Shown here in pieces: positions 22,733 to 29,058 of a stretch of DNA of 41,956 bases (position 1 is its first letter; every line of letters begins with the position of its first letter). The stretch spans positions 1-41,956 of the IMG/VR virus record IMGVR_UViG_3300047508_000099; one strand, given 5' to 3'. The stretch is from a virus. Under the pieces are notes generated by a model. That model searched no databases and was not told the DNA's origin. It worked only from the letters and a program-made list of their open reading frames with translations. Both the position numbers and the translations under genes were made by a program.

Positions 22733-22863
22733 TTGAACCAGCCGCGCAACGTCAAAAGCAATTCGGCCAGATCTTCGCACAAGCCCCACCAAAGTCGCCG
22801 CACCCGGCGCACTCGGCGGTCTAGGTTCATCGTGTGCTTGAGCCGTTCGGCGTATAGGTTCAT
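22729..22863 (-). CDS. Basic microprotein (44 aa)
   Basis: ATG 22863 overlaps the stop of the excisionase-like gene (ATGA) and its own stop overlaps the next ATG. The product MNLYAERLKHTMNLDRRVRR is strongly basic in its first half, then amphipathic (LWWGLCEDLAELLLTLRGW). Possible nucleic-acid or partner-binding peptide; function unknown. Confidence 0.5.
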   Translation of the reverse strand: MNLYAERLKHTMNLDRRVRRVRRLWWGLCEDLAELLLTLRGWFK

Positions 22864-23057
22864 TTCTGGCCTGCGAGGAAGGCTTGGACTTGTTCTTTGG
22901 TAAAGCGCCAGAGGTCGCCGATCTGCGTTCCTTTGATCTTGCCCTGCCGGGCCATGCGCTGAATAGTCTGATGTCCCCATTCGGGGCTCATTTTGAGGTA
23001 AGTCGCTAGTTCCTTCGCGGTCATAATATCGGGCATTTCCTTAGTGGTTTTTTCCAT
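22860..23057 (-). CDS. xis: Excisionase-like / HTH_17 DNA-binding protein (65 aa)
   Basis: A single MerR-like winged-helix domain: MTAKELATYLKMSPEWGHQTIQRMARQGKIKGTQIG followed by DLWRFTKEQVQAFL, the standard form of HTH_17/excisionase proteins. First gene of the long minus-strand operon and close to the integrase on the other strand, which fits control of excision and of this operon. AAAGGAT before its ATG. The name xis is by analogy; it could equally be a transcription regulator. Confidence 0.75.
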   Translation of the reverse strand: MEKTTKEMPDIMTAKELATYLKMSPEWGHQTIQRMARQGKIKGTQIGDLWRFTKEQVQAFLAGQK

Positions 23058-23122
23058 GGTCTATATCCTTTATATTGACAGGGTTGTACACTCTGTAGTA
23101 CCCTTATGTGCTTTTACGGGCC

Positions 23123-23151
23123 TTGACAAACTCTGTCGTTAGTGTTAGTAA
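23123..23151 (+). promoter_or_regulatory. Promoter TTGACA-N17-TAGTAA
   Basis: A perfect -35 (23123-23128), 17-bp spacer and -10 TAGTAA (23146-23151) preceded by GTGT. The 11 bases GTGTTAGTAAA recur at the terminase promoter. It would transcribe the RHH gene and integrase with a leader of about 100 nt. Confidence 0.6.
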
Positions 23152-23171
23152 AAGATGGTCAGCGTTACTAA
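23145..23171. promoter_or_regulatory. Inverted repeat, candidate operator
   Basis: TTAGTAA (23145-23151) and TTACTAA (23165-23171) are exact reverse complements separated by 13 bases. The left arm is the promoter's -10 box, so protein binding here would block it. A symmetric site suits a dimeric ribbon-helix-helix repressor such as the one encoded downstream. Confidence 0.45.
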
Positions 23172-23259
23172 GAGTTACACCTAGCTTAGAAAACGCATAA
23201 AAACTTGTCAAGAAAAAAATAATTTAGTGTCTTTGGGGGTTAAAGACTAAGGAGATAAG

Positions 23260-23520
23260 ATGGCAACGAAGCTGAAGCGGTACATGGTGAGTTTACCGAC
23301 GGACTTGCAACCATTACTTGAAAAAGAGGCAGCGTTCAACCGCCGTCCGGTTGCAAACCAAATTATTTATATTTTGGACTTTTATTTTTCGGAGAAAAAG
23401 AAGGAACTGGAATATTTCCGATCTAACCAATTAGGCGAAGCGGGACAAGGTCCGGAGCCGCCATTTTATCAAACTCCTCTCGCGCCCGAACGGACGCATC
23501 TATCAAAACTGAAAGAGTAG
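23260..23520 (+). CDS. Ribbon-helix-helix (Arc/CopG-like) regulator (86 aa)
   Basis: AAGGAG lies 6 nt before ATG 23260. Residues 5-12 (LKRYMVSLP) fit the DNA-reading strand of an RHH dimer, followed by two helices (LQPLLEKEAAFNRRP, VANQIIYILDFYFSEKKKE). The C-terminal 40 aa are Pro/Gln-rich and probably disordered. Sits at the divergent control region, so a repressor of the switch is likely. Its 3' end overlaps an opposing ORF. Confidence 0.65.
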   Translation: MATKLKRYMVSLPTDLQPLLEKEAAFNRRPVANQIIYILDFYFSEKKKELEYFRSNQLGEAGQGPEPPFYQTPLAPERTHLSKLKE

Positions 23521-23638
23521 TCCGGTCAACAAAAAAAACGGTGTCGGCTTGGCCCTCTTGGGAAATGGTGTAGCGAAAGCGATCCGGTAGGATGTCGATC
23601 TTAACGTCCGTGGGGGTCATGGGCGTTTGAATATACAC
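23423..23638 (-). CDS. Antisense-overlapping small protein (about 71 aa)
   Basis: An ORF on the minus strand opposite the end of the RHH gene. GTG 23638 follows AAAGGA at about 11 nt; TTG 23659 would add 7 codons. The sequence has protein-like strand alternation (VKIDILPDRFRYTISQEG, DTVFFVDRTTLSVLIDASVR). The 98-nt antisense overlap could let the two genes regulate each other. No family recognised; could be a shadow. Confidence 0.45.
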   Translation of the reverse strand: MYIQTPMTPTDVKIDILPDRFRYTISQEGQADTVFFVDRTTLSVLIDASVRAREEFDKMAAPDLVPLRLIG

Positions 23639-23701
23639 CCAATTAACATTCCTTTGCAATACCCCAAAAGGCCCAATTTGTTACGGCAGAGTTAAGCGGA
23701 A

Positions 23702-23717
23702 GTAACCTGGAGGTTAC
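23702..23717 (+). promoter_or_regulatory. int: Hairpin sequestering the integrase ribosome site
   Basis: GTAACC (23702-23707) and GGTTAC (23712-23717) form a perfect 6-bp stem with a TGGA loop. The Shine-Dalgarno GGAGG (23709-23713) lies in the loop and right arm, 8 nt before the integrase ATG. Folding would hide it, giving translational control of integrase. Confidence 0.5.
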
Positions 23718-23721
23718 GAAA

Positions 23722-24717
23722 ATGGCGACCCTTGTGAAGATCGGTGACGTATATTATTCAGACCTGCGTATGAACGGCAAGCGGATCAGACGGGCTTTAT
23801 CGTCAGACAAACGCTTCGCGGAGAACAAGCTGGCCGACCTCGTAAAACAGCGGCAGGCGGCGAAGTATGGGGATGTTGTTGGCGACATCTCCTGGGATGC
23901 CTTTAAAACGCGCTATATGGCCTACAGCGCGAACAAACACCCCGCCACGCATTACATTGACCAATTGGCCTTCCGTAAGCTAGAAAGGGCTGTTCCGCTC
24001 ACTAGGATCGATTCGCTTAGTCCTGAGCGACTAGAAATGTTTAAGGGAGCGTTACAAAAGGAAGGTCTGGCGATCCCGACGATCAACCGTATGCTGCGGG
24101 CGATCAAGGCGGCGATCAACAAAGCGATAGAGTGGAACCTTTTAGAGAATAACCCCGCCTACCGCCGGGTAAAATGCTTCAAAGAGGCGAAAGGTCGCTT
24201 GCGCTTCTTTACGGCAGCAGAGGTCACGCGCATTTTGAAAGAATGCAGCCGAGTCTGGAAGACCATCGTTATGCTGGCCTACTACGCCGGGCTGCGCCGC
24301 TCTGAGATATACTACTTGCGCGTGTCTAACGTGGACTTTGCCAATAACCGCATTCACATTGAGCCATCGGATATGTTCACGCCCAAAGACTTCGAACGGC
24401 GCTTTGTTCCCATGCACCCCAAACTGCGCGACTACTTGAAGGCCAACTTAAATGGCGGCGAATATGTCATGGGCCGGGAAGGGCCGAACCTTGGCTCAAT
24501 GTCTGGCGGCTTTCGCAAGATCATGAAGCGAACGGGCATCAAGGGGTCGCTCCACACCTTGCGCCATACCTTTGCCAGCCAGTGCGCCATGAAAGGGATC
24601 GATCCTCGCGTTTTGATGCAATGGCTCGGCCACAGCAACATGGAAACCATGCAGATCTACACCCACTTGACCCCGGAGCATTTGGACCTGGGAATCGAAA
24701 GGCTACCGGAGATCTAA
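23722..24717 (+). CDS. int: Tyrosine recombinase / integrase (331 aa)
   Basis: Catalyses site-specific integration and, with an excisionase, excision. The active-site set is complete: Arg192 (AGLRRSE), His278 and Arg281 (HTLRHTFAS), His304 (LGHS) and nucleophile Tyr313 (YTHL). Residues 1-50 look like an arm-binding domain, 55-145 the SAM-like core-binding domain. Length is normal. Start by GGAGG at 23709-23713. Makes the phage temperate; the attP site was not identified but most likely lies within the flanking spacers. Confidence 0.95.
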   Translation: MATLVKIGDVYYSDLRMNGKRIRRALSSDKRFAENKLADLVKQRQAAKYGDVVGDISWDAFKTRYMAYSANKHPATHYIDQLAFRKLERAVPLTRIDSLSPERLEMFKGALQKEGLAIPTINRMLRAIKAAINKAIEWNLLENNPAYRRVKCFKEAKGRLRFFTAAEVTRILKECSRVWKTIVMLAYYAGLRRSEIYYLRVSNVDFANNRIHIEPSDMFTPKDFERRFVPMHPKLRDYLKANLNGGEYVMGREGPNLGSMSGGFRKIMKRTGIKGSLHTLRHTFASQCAMKGIDPRVLMQWLGHSNMETMQIYTHLTPEHLDLGIERLPEI

Positions 24718-24914
24718 TTTTGTCCACTTTTTGTCCACGCTTGCGGCGTATGGGTCTTTTAGACGCTTTGATAAACTTTGACATCCTCGACGGTAAACGG
24801 AGTTTATGAGGTTCATCGAGAGTCAAAAGGGTCACCGTCGAAAACGCCCACATGAGGAAGTTTTCACCGTCTTAGCTATGGCCACTACGTTGTCCAAAAA
24901 GGAGAAAACTAAGC
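24718..24914 (+). promoter_or_regulatory. Spacer downstream of integrase: repeats and candidate promoter
   Basis: Holds a tandem TTTTGTCCAC repeat (24718-24738), an inverted pair TCGACGGT (24787-24794) / ACCGTCGA (24834-24841), and ATAAACT / AGTTTAT arms (24771-24777 / 24801-24807). TTGACA at 24778-24783 with GTTTAT at 24802-24807 (18-bp spacer) is a candidate promoter for the gene at 24915. The repeats next to int make this a candidate attP or regulator-binding region. No convincing gene in it. Confidence 0.45.
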
Positions 24915-25253
24915 ATGAAATCAGACAGCATCAAGACCATGATCGTCGAATTAGAGGGCAAGAAACAGAAGCTAGACCAAGCTATTGAGTCGCTTAGGGC
25001 CGTTGCTGATATGGATGGGGCGTTGCCCGTTCGGGCTCCAGAGTTACAAGATAAACCCACGATTGATGAAGCGATCCTTGCTCACCTGCAAAAGGCAAAG
25101 AGGCCACAACGCCAAGATCAAATATATAAAGCGGTTGCGGCGGTCGGGGCTACCAACAATCGCGAAAGTGTAGTTACAGCATTATTTCGGCTTCAATTTC
25201 GCAAAAAGGTTAATCATCCGGGATACAACAAATGGGAAGCTAAGAAACCATAA
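24915..25253 (+). CDS. Putative winged-helix regulator (112 aa)
   Basis: Residues 1-33 are a coiled coil (MIVELEGKKQKLDQAIESLR). Residues about 48-108 (TIDEAILAHLQKAKRPQRQD, IYKAVAAVG, RESVVTALFRLQFRKKVNHP) match the helix-helix-helix-wing shape of small winged-helix domains. Shine-Dalgarno AAGGAG lies 13 nt before ATG. Stands alone between int and a convergent minus-strand operon, overlapping its last gene by 14 nt. Probably DNA-binding. Confidence 0.6.
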   Translation: MKSDSIKTMIVELEGKKQKLDQAIESLRAVADMDGALPVRAPELQDKPTIDEAILAHLQKAKRPQRQDQIYKAVAAVGATNNRESVVTALFRLQFRKKVNHPGYNKWEAKKP

Positions 25254-25410
25254 GATTCGTTCGGGAGAGTGCGTCCTGGGCTTTGATGCGGGCAAGAAGG
25301 GTCTGGGAGTAGACGGCAAAGGCGCGGTCGGTCCCGTAGTGGCAGAGCAGGCAGAGGTCCAGCGCCCCGGCGTTGAACTTGGGATGGGCGGGGTTGGTGC
25401 ACTCGCTCAT
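25240..25410 (-). CDS. Zinc-ribbon-like small protein (56 aa)
   Basis: ATG 25410 begins MSECTNPAHPKFNAGALDLC; C-x4-H and CLLCH give a four-ligand zinc site. The second half is a helix (FAVYSQTLLARIKAQDAL). Last gene of the zinc-finger cluster; ends convergent with the winged-helix gene (14-nt overlap). Confidence 0.65.
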   Translation of the reverse strand: MSECTNPAHPKFNAGALDLCLLCHYGTDRAFAVYSQTLLARIKAQDALSRTNLMVS

Positions 25411-25412
25411 CG

Positions 25413-25637
25413 CTACTCTCCTTTCTCGGCGCGTAACGCATCGGCTTGTCTGCGCCAACTTTCGTAAAGAGCCTCTTCGATCTGTTCACCGTATTTTTCT
25501 CTGAAGGCATAGCCCGTTTCTTCCTCTTCTTTCAGATGAGCTTCGCAGAGCGGAATACTGACCATGTACTCGGCGTTATTCCCAGCCTCAAATTCGAGGC
25601 TATCAATGTCAGACTCTTTGCACAGTTGGCAGGTCAT
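25413..25637 (-). CDS. Zinc-binding small protein (74 aa)
   Basis: MTCQLCKESD near the N-terminus and PLCEAHLKEEE about 27 residues on form a C2-CH zinc site. The rest is an acidic helix (EQIEEALYESWRRQADALR). ATG overlaps the upstream stop (ATGA). Confidence 0.7.
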   Translation of the reverse strand: MTCQLCKESDIDSLEFEAGNNAEYMVSIPLCEAHLKEEEETGYAFREKYGEQIEEALYESWRRQADALRAEKGE

Positions 25638-25828
25638 GATTTTATTGTCTCCTCACTCATCCGTTCTTTATAGACTTCGCGTCGGCAATGTTGATAAACG
25701 CGACCCGCGGAAGTAAATTGACGACCGCAATACTTACATTCCCAGATTAAGCGACCGGCATCGCCAAAGAATCTATAAGGGGTCTCCTCGGCGGAAAAGA
25801 TCGAATAATGTTTCGTCGGCGTGTTCAT
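25634..25828 (-). CDS. C2H2 zinc-finger-like protein (64 aa)
   Basis: Residues about 31-48, WECKYCGRQFTSAGRVYQHC, follow the classical finger spacing C-x2-C-x3-F-x5-(V)-x2-H, with Cys in place of the last His. The N-terminus is unremarkable and the C-terminus basic. Classical-type fingers are rare in phages; this may bind DNA or a protein. Overlaps its neighbours by 4 nt. Confidence 0.7.
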   Translation of the reverse strand: MNTPTKHYSIFSAEETPYRFFGDAGRLIWECKYCGRQFTSAGRVYQHCRREVYKERMSEETIKS

Positions 25829-26439
25829 ACACTCTCCTTCTCAGCGCGGGCGAGGGCTTCATTAATCCATTGACCCAAAGTTTTTTCATCGTCTTTGGGC
25901 CAAAGTGCAGAGCTGTAAACTTTGTCTGCTCCGCCATTAAATGACGCCGCTATCGCTTTAAGAATTTCGACTAATTCCTGGTGACTATTCACGGCGCGGA
26001 TAGTTCGATCCATCAAAAAAGGTTGAGAACATTTGCTGCACGTATAAATCTTCGATAATGGATCATTACTTGAGATCGAACTTGTTTGATGTTCGATACA
26101 CGGCATTGGCGTGTACGCCCTGCGAGGTTGCATATACATGTCGCAAGTACAACGCGCAGATGTCCCATCGAATCCGGAATCCCGATAATTGCATTCGCCT
26201 GCAATTGTATGTCCCAAACTTCTATGGCCACAAGTTGTGCAATTCCCTACTTCTTGGGGCGTGTGGGTCAATGTTTTAGATTTCATAGTCGTAAGCTCCT
26301 TTAGTGTGGCGTTAGACTTTTTCAGCCATTTACTGATCTGCCACTCGTGCGCCGCGCAATACTTCTGCTCGGGCGTCACCTGCACGTCGCAGGCTTGCTC
26401 ACGGCACGACGGGCGCGGTTTATTGGTCATCGTGGCCAT
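25825..26439 (-). CDS. Multi-zinc-knuckle protein (204 aa)
   Basis: At least three Cys/His clusters: CREQACDVQ with YCAAHEWQ (residues about 12-32); CTTCGHRSLGH with ARCTCDMYM (about 65-100); CIEHQ with YTCSKCSQPF (about 112-140). The middle one repeats the motif of the overlapping gene at 15684. The C-terminal 55 aa are a helical domain (QELVEILKAIAASFNGG). Could be a fusion of smaller units; an internal Met at about residue 52 could start a shorter form. Function unknown. Confidence 0.65.
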   Translation of the reverse strand: MATMTNKPRPSCREQACDVQVTPEQKYCAAHEWQISKWLKKSNATLKELTTMKSKTLTHTPQEVGNCTTCGHRSLGHTIAGECNYRDSGFDGTSARCTCDMYMQPRRAYTPMPCIEHQTSSISSNDPLSKIYTCSKCSQPFLMDRTIRAVNSHQELVEILKAIAASFNGGADKVYSSALWPKDDEKTLGQWINEALARAEKESV

Positions 26440-26671
26440 TTTGAATCTCCGTCGCTCTCATCCACTTCTCAGAAAAGGGGTTTTCCCAGAACTCGAGCAG
26501 GCGTTTGATCTTCATCACGCCGTCCGCCACCGGACCGCAGATCTGGTCCACGTGGAAACCGCAGGCCATCGCTAGGCGCGCAACCTCGTCAGGCCGGTAG
26601 CCTTGCAGGATGCGTTGGTTGTTTTGCAGCCAGGCTTTGAAGTCTTCGGCGGTGTACTCAGGCGCGCTCAT
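26420..26671 (-). CDS. Small hypothetical protein (83 aa)
   Basis: MSAPEYTAEDFKAWLQNNQR then GYRPDEVARLAMACGFHVDQ: helical with two Cys but no clear zinc pair. The aromatic C-terminus (RLLEFWENPFSEKWMRA) ends acidic. Overlaps the next gene by 20 nt. No family recognised. Confidence 0.65.
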   Translation of the reverse strand: MSAPEYTAEDFKAWLQNNQRILQGYRPDEVARLAMACGFHVDQICGPVADGVMKIKRLLEFWENPFSEKWMRATEIQNGHDDQ

Positions 26672-26672
26672 A

Positions 26673-26792
26673 TCAAGCCGCCTTCTGCCAGACGTGGCCG
26701 CACAAGCGGCAGATGAAGTCGTTCGTCCGAATTCTGTAGAGAATGTTGCTTCGTCCGCAATCAGGACACACCGGCTTAATGTAGTTTGTCAT
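26673..26792 (-). CDS. Zinc-ribbon microprotein (39 aa)
   Basis: MTNYIKPVCPDCGRSN ... FICRLCGHVWQKAA: two C-x2-C-G knuckles 14 residues apart, a textbook zinc ribbon of minimal length. Ends one base before the next ATG and overlaps the upstream gene by 17 nt. Comparable minimal ribbons bind nucleic acids or RNA polymerase; that function is inferred. Confidence 0.75.
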   Translation of the reverse strand: MTNYIKPVCPDCGRSNILYRIRTNDFICRLCGHVWQKAA

Positions 26793-26955
26793 AGGGAATC
26801 CTCGGGCTCGCCTGGCAGTTCCAGCAGAAGTGAAACCCCAGCACGTCGCGTTCGAACTTCATGAGCGGCCACTGGCAATAGGCGCACTCCTCAGAAACTA
26901 ACACCGCCCCAATCTCCCTGGCCGTCTGCTGCGCCTTCTCATCTGTTGGTTTCAT
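26776..26955 (-). CDS. Zinc-ribbon protein (59 aa), first gene of cluster
   Basis: Starts MKPTDEKAQQTAREIG; CAYCQWP and CWNCQAS lie about 20 residues apart, with a His before the second pair. Basic to neutral. One codon short of common ORF cutoffs. First gene of the seven-gene minus-strand cluster; a weak promoter (TTGAAT-N17-TATAGA) lies immediately before it, which would give almost no leader. Confidence 0.72.
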   Translation of the reverse strand: MKPTDEKAQQTAREIGAVLVSEECAYCQWPLMKFERDVLGFHFCWNCQASPRIPYDKLH

Positions 26956-27226
26956 AATACTCTATACACCCACACACACAGATATTCAAGGGGTATCTTA
27001 AAATTGGGCTAAAGGGCCTATACTTCAAATAGTTCTAAAGAGTTTATAAGTGCTATAGAAATCGCGAGGATTTGCGCTTATGGATTTTAACTAATATCCT
27101 TCCTTGCGCAAATGGCTAGGATCAAAACAAAATCTAGTGACCGACTTCCCGACGGGAGCGGTCTATTTTTTTGCCCCTATGCCAATGATCCTAGCCGACC
27201 GGCGGCCTCTGGGGGCTATTTATTTT
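26956..27226. promoter_or_regulatory. Divergent spacer and structured leader of the replication operon
   Basis: A 271-base region between the zinc cluster (minus) and replication genes (plus). The left half is AT-rich. The right half is a folded leader: an 11-bp perfect inverted repeat (27114-27124 with 27186-27196) encloses a terminator-like hairpin (27139-27172), followed by GCCCC (27173-27177) able to pair with GGGGC just before the start codon. Looks like an attenuation or anti-termination element. An open frame through it (from 27104) is not favoured as coding. Confidence 0.5.
27139..27172 (+). terminator. Rho-independent terminator-like hairpin in the leader
   Basis: GACCG (27139-27143) pairs with CGGTC (27159-27163) and TCCCG (27147-27151) with CGGGA (27153-27157), followed by TATTTTTTT (27164-27172). 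Strong stem plus T-run, but placed upstream of the replication genes on the same strand, which suggests regulated read-through. Confidence 0.65.
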
Positions 27227-27715
27227 ATGGCCGATAATCGCAAATGGTGGAAAACCTGGAACTCTATTCTGCATGACGCTAAGTTCCAGAACGTCCGATT
27301 GGAAGATATCGGCTTCTGGACCCTGCTGATGTCCCTTATTTGCGAACAGGGTGAACGCGGAAAATTAACCGTTATCCCTCCCGCATCGGTCACCGTCTCT
27401 TTGCTGCGATGCCATGACATCGAGGACTTCAGGACGCGCCTAAAAGGACTCCCAAATATCATCATCGAAGAGGGTTCAAAAACGGATAAATCCAGATGGA
27501 CCAATGGCCAATTCACCAACGCTAAGCGGTCAAAAAGCCTAGCCAATAATGATAACGGTAGTTTTACCGTAACAGTTTCTAAATGGTTTACATATCAAGT
27601 CGATCCTACCGCTTCCGATAGGGTAAAACGATCACGGTACAAGAGAAGAGAAGAAAAGAGAAGAGAAGAGGCAACACCGTTTCTTTCAAAAACCGAGGCC
27701 CCAAAATGGTCATGA
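27227..27715 (+). CDS. Putative replication initiator / replisome organiser (162 aa)
   Basis: ATG 27227 (MADNRKWWKTWNSIL) is preferred to 27104 because the upstream codons fall in the structured leader. NSILHDAKFQNVRLEDIGFW and TLLMSLICEQGERGKL have the helix pattern of winged-helix N-terminal domains of phage replisome organisers. The C-terminus is very basic (RVKRSRYKRREEKRREE), suitable for DNA binding. Lies just before a DnaB-like helicase, where initiators or loaders are normally found. Assignment by context and shape. Confidence 0.55.
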   Translation: MADNRKWWKTWNSILHDAKFQNVRLEDIGFWTLLMSLICEQGERGKLTVIPPASVTVSLLRCHDIEDFRTRLKGLPNIIIEEGSKTDKSRWTNGQFTNAKRSKSLANNDNGSFTVTVSKWFTYQVDPTASDRVKRSRYKRREEKRREEATPFLSKTEAPKWS

Positions 27716-28536
27716 AAAACTCCGATATCTTGCCGCAGGTTTTGGAGTATCAAGGGCCTGATCGCGTAGTCTCTTCGGTTGAGTTTGCGGAAATCGCAGC
27801 CAAAACCCCAAAACCCGAAGTCGTGCTTCTGTCCGGTATCGAAAAACTGGATCGGGCCATAGGCGGCATCATCCCAGGCGAACTGACCGTCGTTTCAGGG
27901 CCAACAGGAATGGGCAAAACGCTCCTGGTCGATACCATGATCCGGTCCATGAGAAACGATAAGCATTTCTCTCTATTCTTCTCCTTCGAAGTAACCCCCG
28001 AAACCATCGCCTTAGCCCACAATAACACGGAATCCGTATTGTTTATGCCGCTACAGAATGTGTCCATGGATTTAGAGTGGCTGCGCTGGCGATGCCTAGA
28101 GGCAAAAATGAAGTTCAGTTGCGAAGTGGTTGTCATCGATCACCTGCATTACCTGATCGATATGGGATTTCAAAAGAATATGTCGCTCGAAATCGGGCGG
28201 GTGATGCGGTTCCTGAAAAAAGAGATCGCACTGGGTATGAACCTGGCCGTCATCATCATCTGTCACGTCAAACAAATTGACCTTGAACATGAACCGTCAA
28301 TCTATCACTTGCGCGACTCCTCTTTCGTTGGGCAAGAGGCGGACAATGTGCTGATGATCTGGCGCAAACGGGATGTCGAATTCGGAAAGAAAAAGAAGTC
28401 TATGCTTCAAGGCCTCGCCATGCTTAAAGTCGAAAAAGCCAGGCGATCCGGCGTCATGGGAATGAAAATACATCTGGTCAAAGACGGACATATCTTGAAG
28501 GAGGATTCGCGTGCAGAAGATTCGGGTGATGATTGA
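27706..28536 (+). CDS. DnaB-like replicative helicase, RecA-type domain (276 aa)
   Basis: Walker A GPTGMGKT (65-72) and Walker B VVVIDHLHYL mark a DnaB/Twinkle-type RecA domain. The segment FFSFEVTPE matches the conserved glutamate region and IIICHVKQ with LRDSSFVGQEADNVLMIWR matches motifs 3 and 4. DnaB's N-terminal domain is missing, as in several phage helicases. ATG 27712 gives an ATGA overlap and may be the true start. Unwinds DNA at the phage fork, probably loaded by the preceding protein. No polymerase gene was found, so host polymerase is presumably used. Confidence 0.85.
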   Translation: MVMKNSDILPQVLEYQGPDRVVSSVEFAEIAAKTPKPEVVLLSGIEKLDRAIGGIIPGELTVVSGPTGMGKTLLVDTMIRSMRNDKHFSLFFSFEVTPETIALAHNNTESVLFMPLQNVSMDLEWLRWRCLEAKMKFSCEVVVIDHLHYLIDMGFQKNMSLEIGRVMRFLKKEIALGMNLAVIIICHVKQIDLEHEPSIYHLRDSSFVGQEADNVLMIWRKRDVEFGKKKKSMLQGLAMLKVEKARRSGVMGMKIHLVKDGHILKEDSRAEDSGDD

Positions 28537-28699
28537 TAAAGAATGGTTTGATTACGAGTTTCTTCAATTCGGCCTTACCTCCGAAACTATCGACGGCCAG
28601 ATGTCTATCTACACCGTCGCTATTTGCAAAGACGGGAGCGGCTATGTCGAAGAAGTTCCACTGAGCAAGATGAGGTTTGTCCATGAAAACGGAGATTGA
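28511..28699 (+). CDS. Small hypothetical protein (62 aa)
   Basis: GTG 28511 behind AAGGAGG. Beta-rich, acidic: MQKIRVMIDKEWFDYEFLQF, then MSIYTVAICKDGSGYVEEVP, which looks like a small SH3-like barrel. Overlaps the helicase end by 26 nt. Unknown function. Confidence 0.65.
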   Translation: MQKIRVMIDKEWFDYEFLQFGLTSETIDGQMSIYTVAICKDGSGYVEEVPLSKMRFVHENGD

Positions 28700-28832
28700 A
28701 GAACTGCGGGAGATCATTGAGATGCAACAGCGGCATATCCGGGAACTGACAGACCTCAGCGTACGGATGCTCATGGAACTGCGCCGAGTCAAAGATCTGG
28801 CAGGAGTTGACAAACCGGAGAATCCGTGTTAA
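28683..28832 (+). CDS. Coiled-coil microprotein (49 aa)
   Basis: ATG 28683 overlaps the previous gene by 17 nt. MKTEIEELREIIEMQQRHIR continues as a heptad-like helix to about residue 40. Acidic-basic alternation. Below normal size cutoffs. Its 3' end contains a promoter for the next gene. Confidence 0.6.
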   Translation: MKTEIEELREIIEMQQRHIRELTDLSVRMLMELRRVKDLAGVDKPENPC

Positions 28833-28835
28833 TAA
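28807..28835 (+). promoter_or_regulatory. Promoter TTGACA-N17-TAATAA
   Basis: TTGACA 28807-28812, 17-bp spacer ending GTGT, TAATAA 28830-28835. The ATG at 28843 lies 7 bases after the -10, at the expected transcription start, so the mRNA would be leaderless. Same form as at 32064. Confidence 0.55.
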
Positions 28836-28842
28836 CCGCGCT

Positions 28843-29058
28843 ATGTGGCCTGCCATGGCGGGAGGGGCGTTTAACACCATACCAGACTGCCGTAACGGTG
28901 GATACCATCGTTTTGGGGCCATTCACTTCGATAAAACCCACCAGGAGTTCGTGCAGACATGCCGGATGTGTTCGGCATTGCGTTGGACTGACTTCGAAGA
29001 AAAGCAGGGAAAAGTAACAGAACGGTCCATAACTAGCACTCAACAGCATGCTCTATAA
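28843..29058 (+). CDS. Small zinc-binding-like protein (71 aa)
   Basis: MWPAMAGGAFNTIPDCRNGG, then GYHRFGAIHFDKTHQEFVQT and CRMCSALRW: Cys, His and a C-x2-C pair consistent with a single zinc site. There is no ribosome site upstream of 28843; instead the start coincides with the predicted +1 of the promoter. A TTG further upstream (28807) is part of the -35 box and less likely. Confidence 0.55.
   Translation: MWPAMAGGAFNTIPDCRNGGYHRFGAIHFDKTHQEFVQTCRMCSALRWTDFEEKQGKVTERSITSTQQHAL

Larger units (their letters stand above)
23058..23259. promoter_or_regulatory. Divergent control region between xis-like and RHH genes
   Basis: A 202-base AT-rich spacer between divergent operons. It holds a plus-strand promoter (TTGACA 23123, TAGTAA 23146), two candidate minus promoters (TTGTCA 23129-23124 with TAAGGG 23106-23101; TTGACA 23211-23206 with TAAGCT 23188-23183), a 7-bp inverted repeat (23145-23151 / 23165-23171) and a direct repeat ACTCTGT at 23090 and 23130. 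It is the likely lysis-lysogeny or early switch; the RHH protein is the obvious candidate ligand. Confidence 0.6.

Noticed and set aside
23155-23184. 9-codon ORF just after the promoter at 23123
   Set aside because: Too short to argue; start lies 3 bases after the -10, before the expected +1.
24806-24988. 60-codon plus-strand ORF before the winged-helix gene
   Set aside because: Low-quality basic/Gln-rich product, and it overlaps the better-supported gene at 24915.
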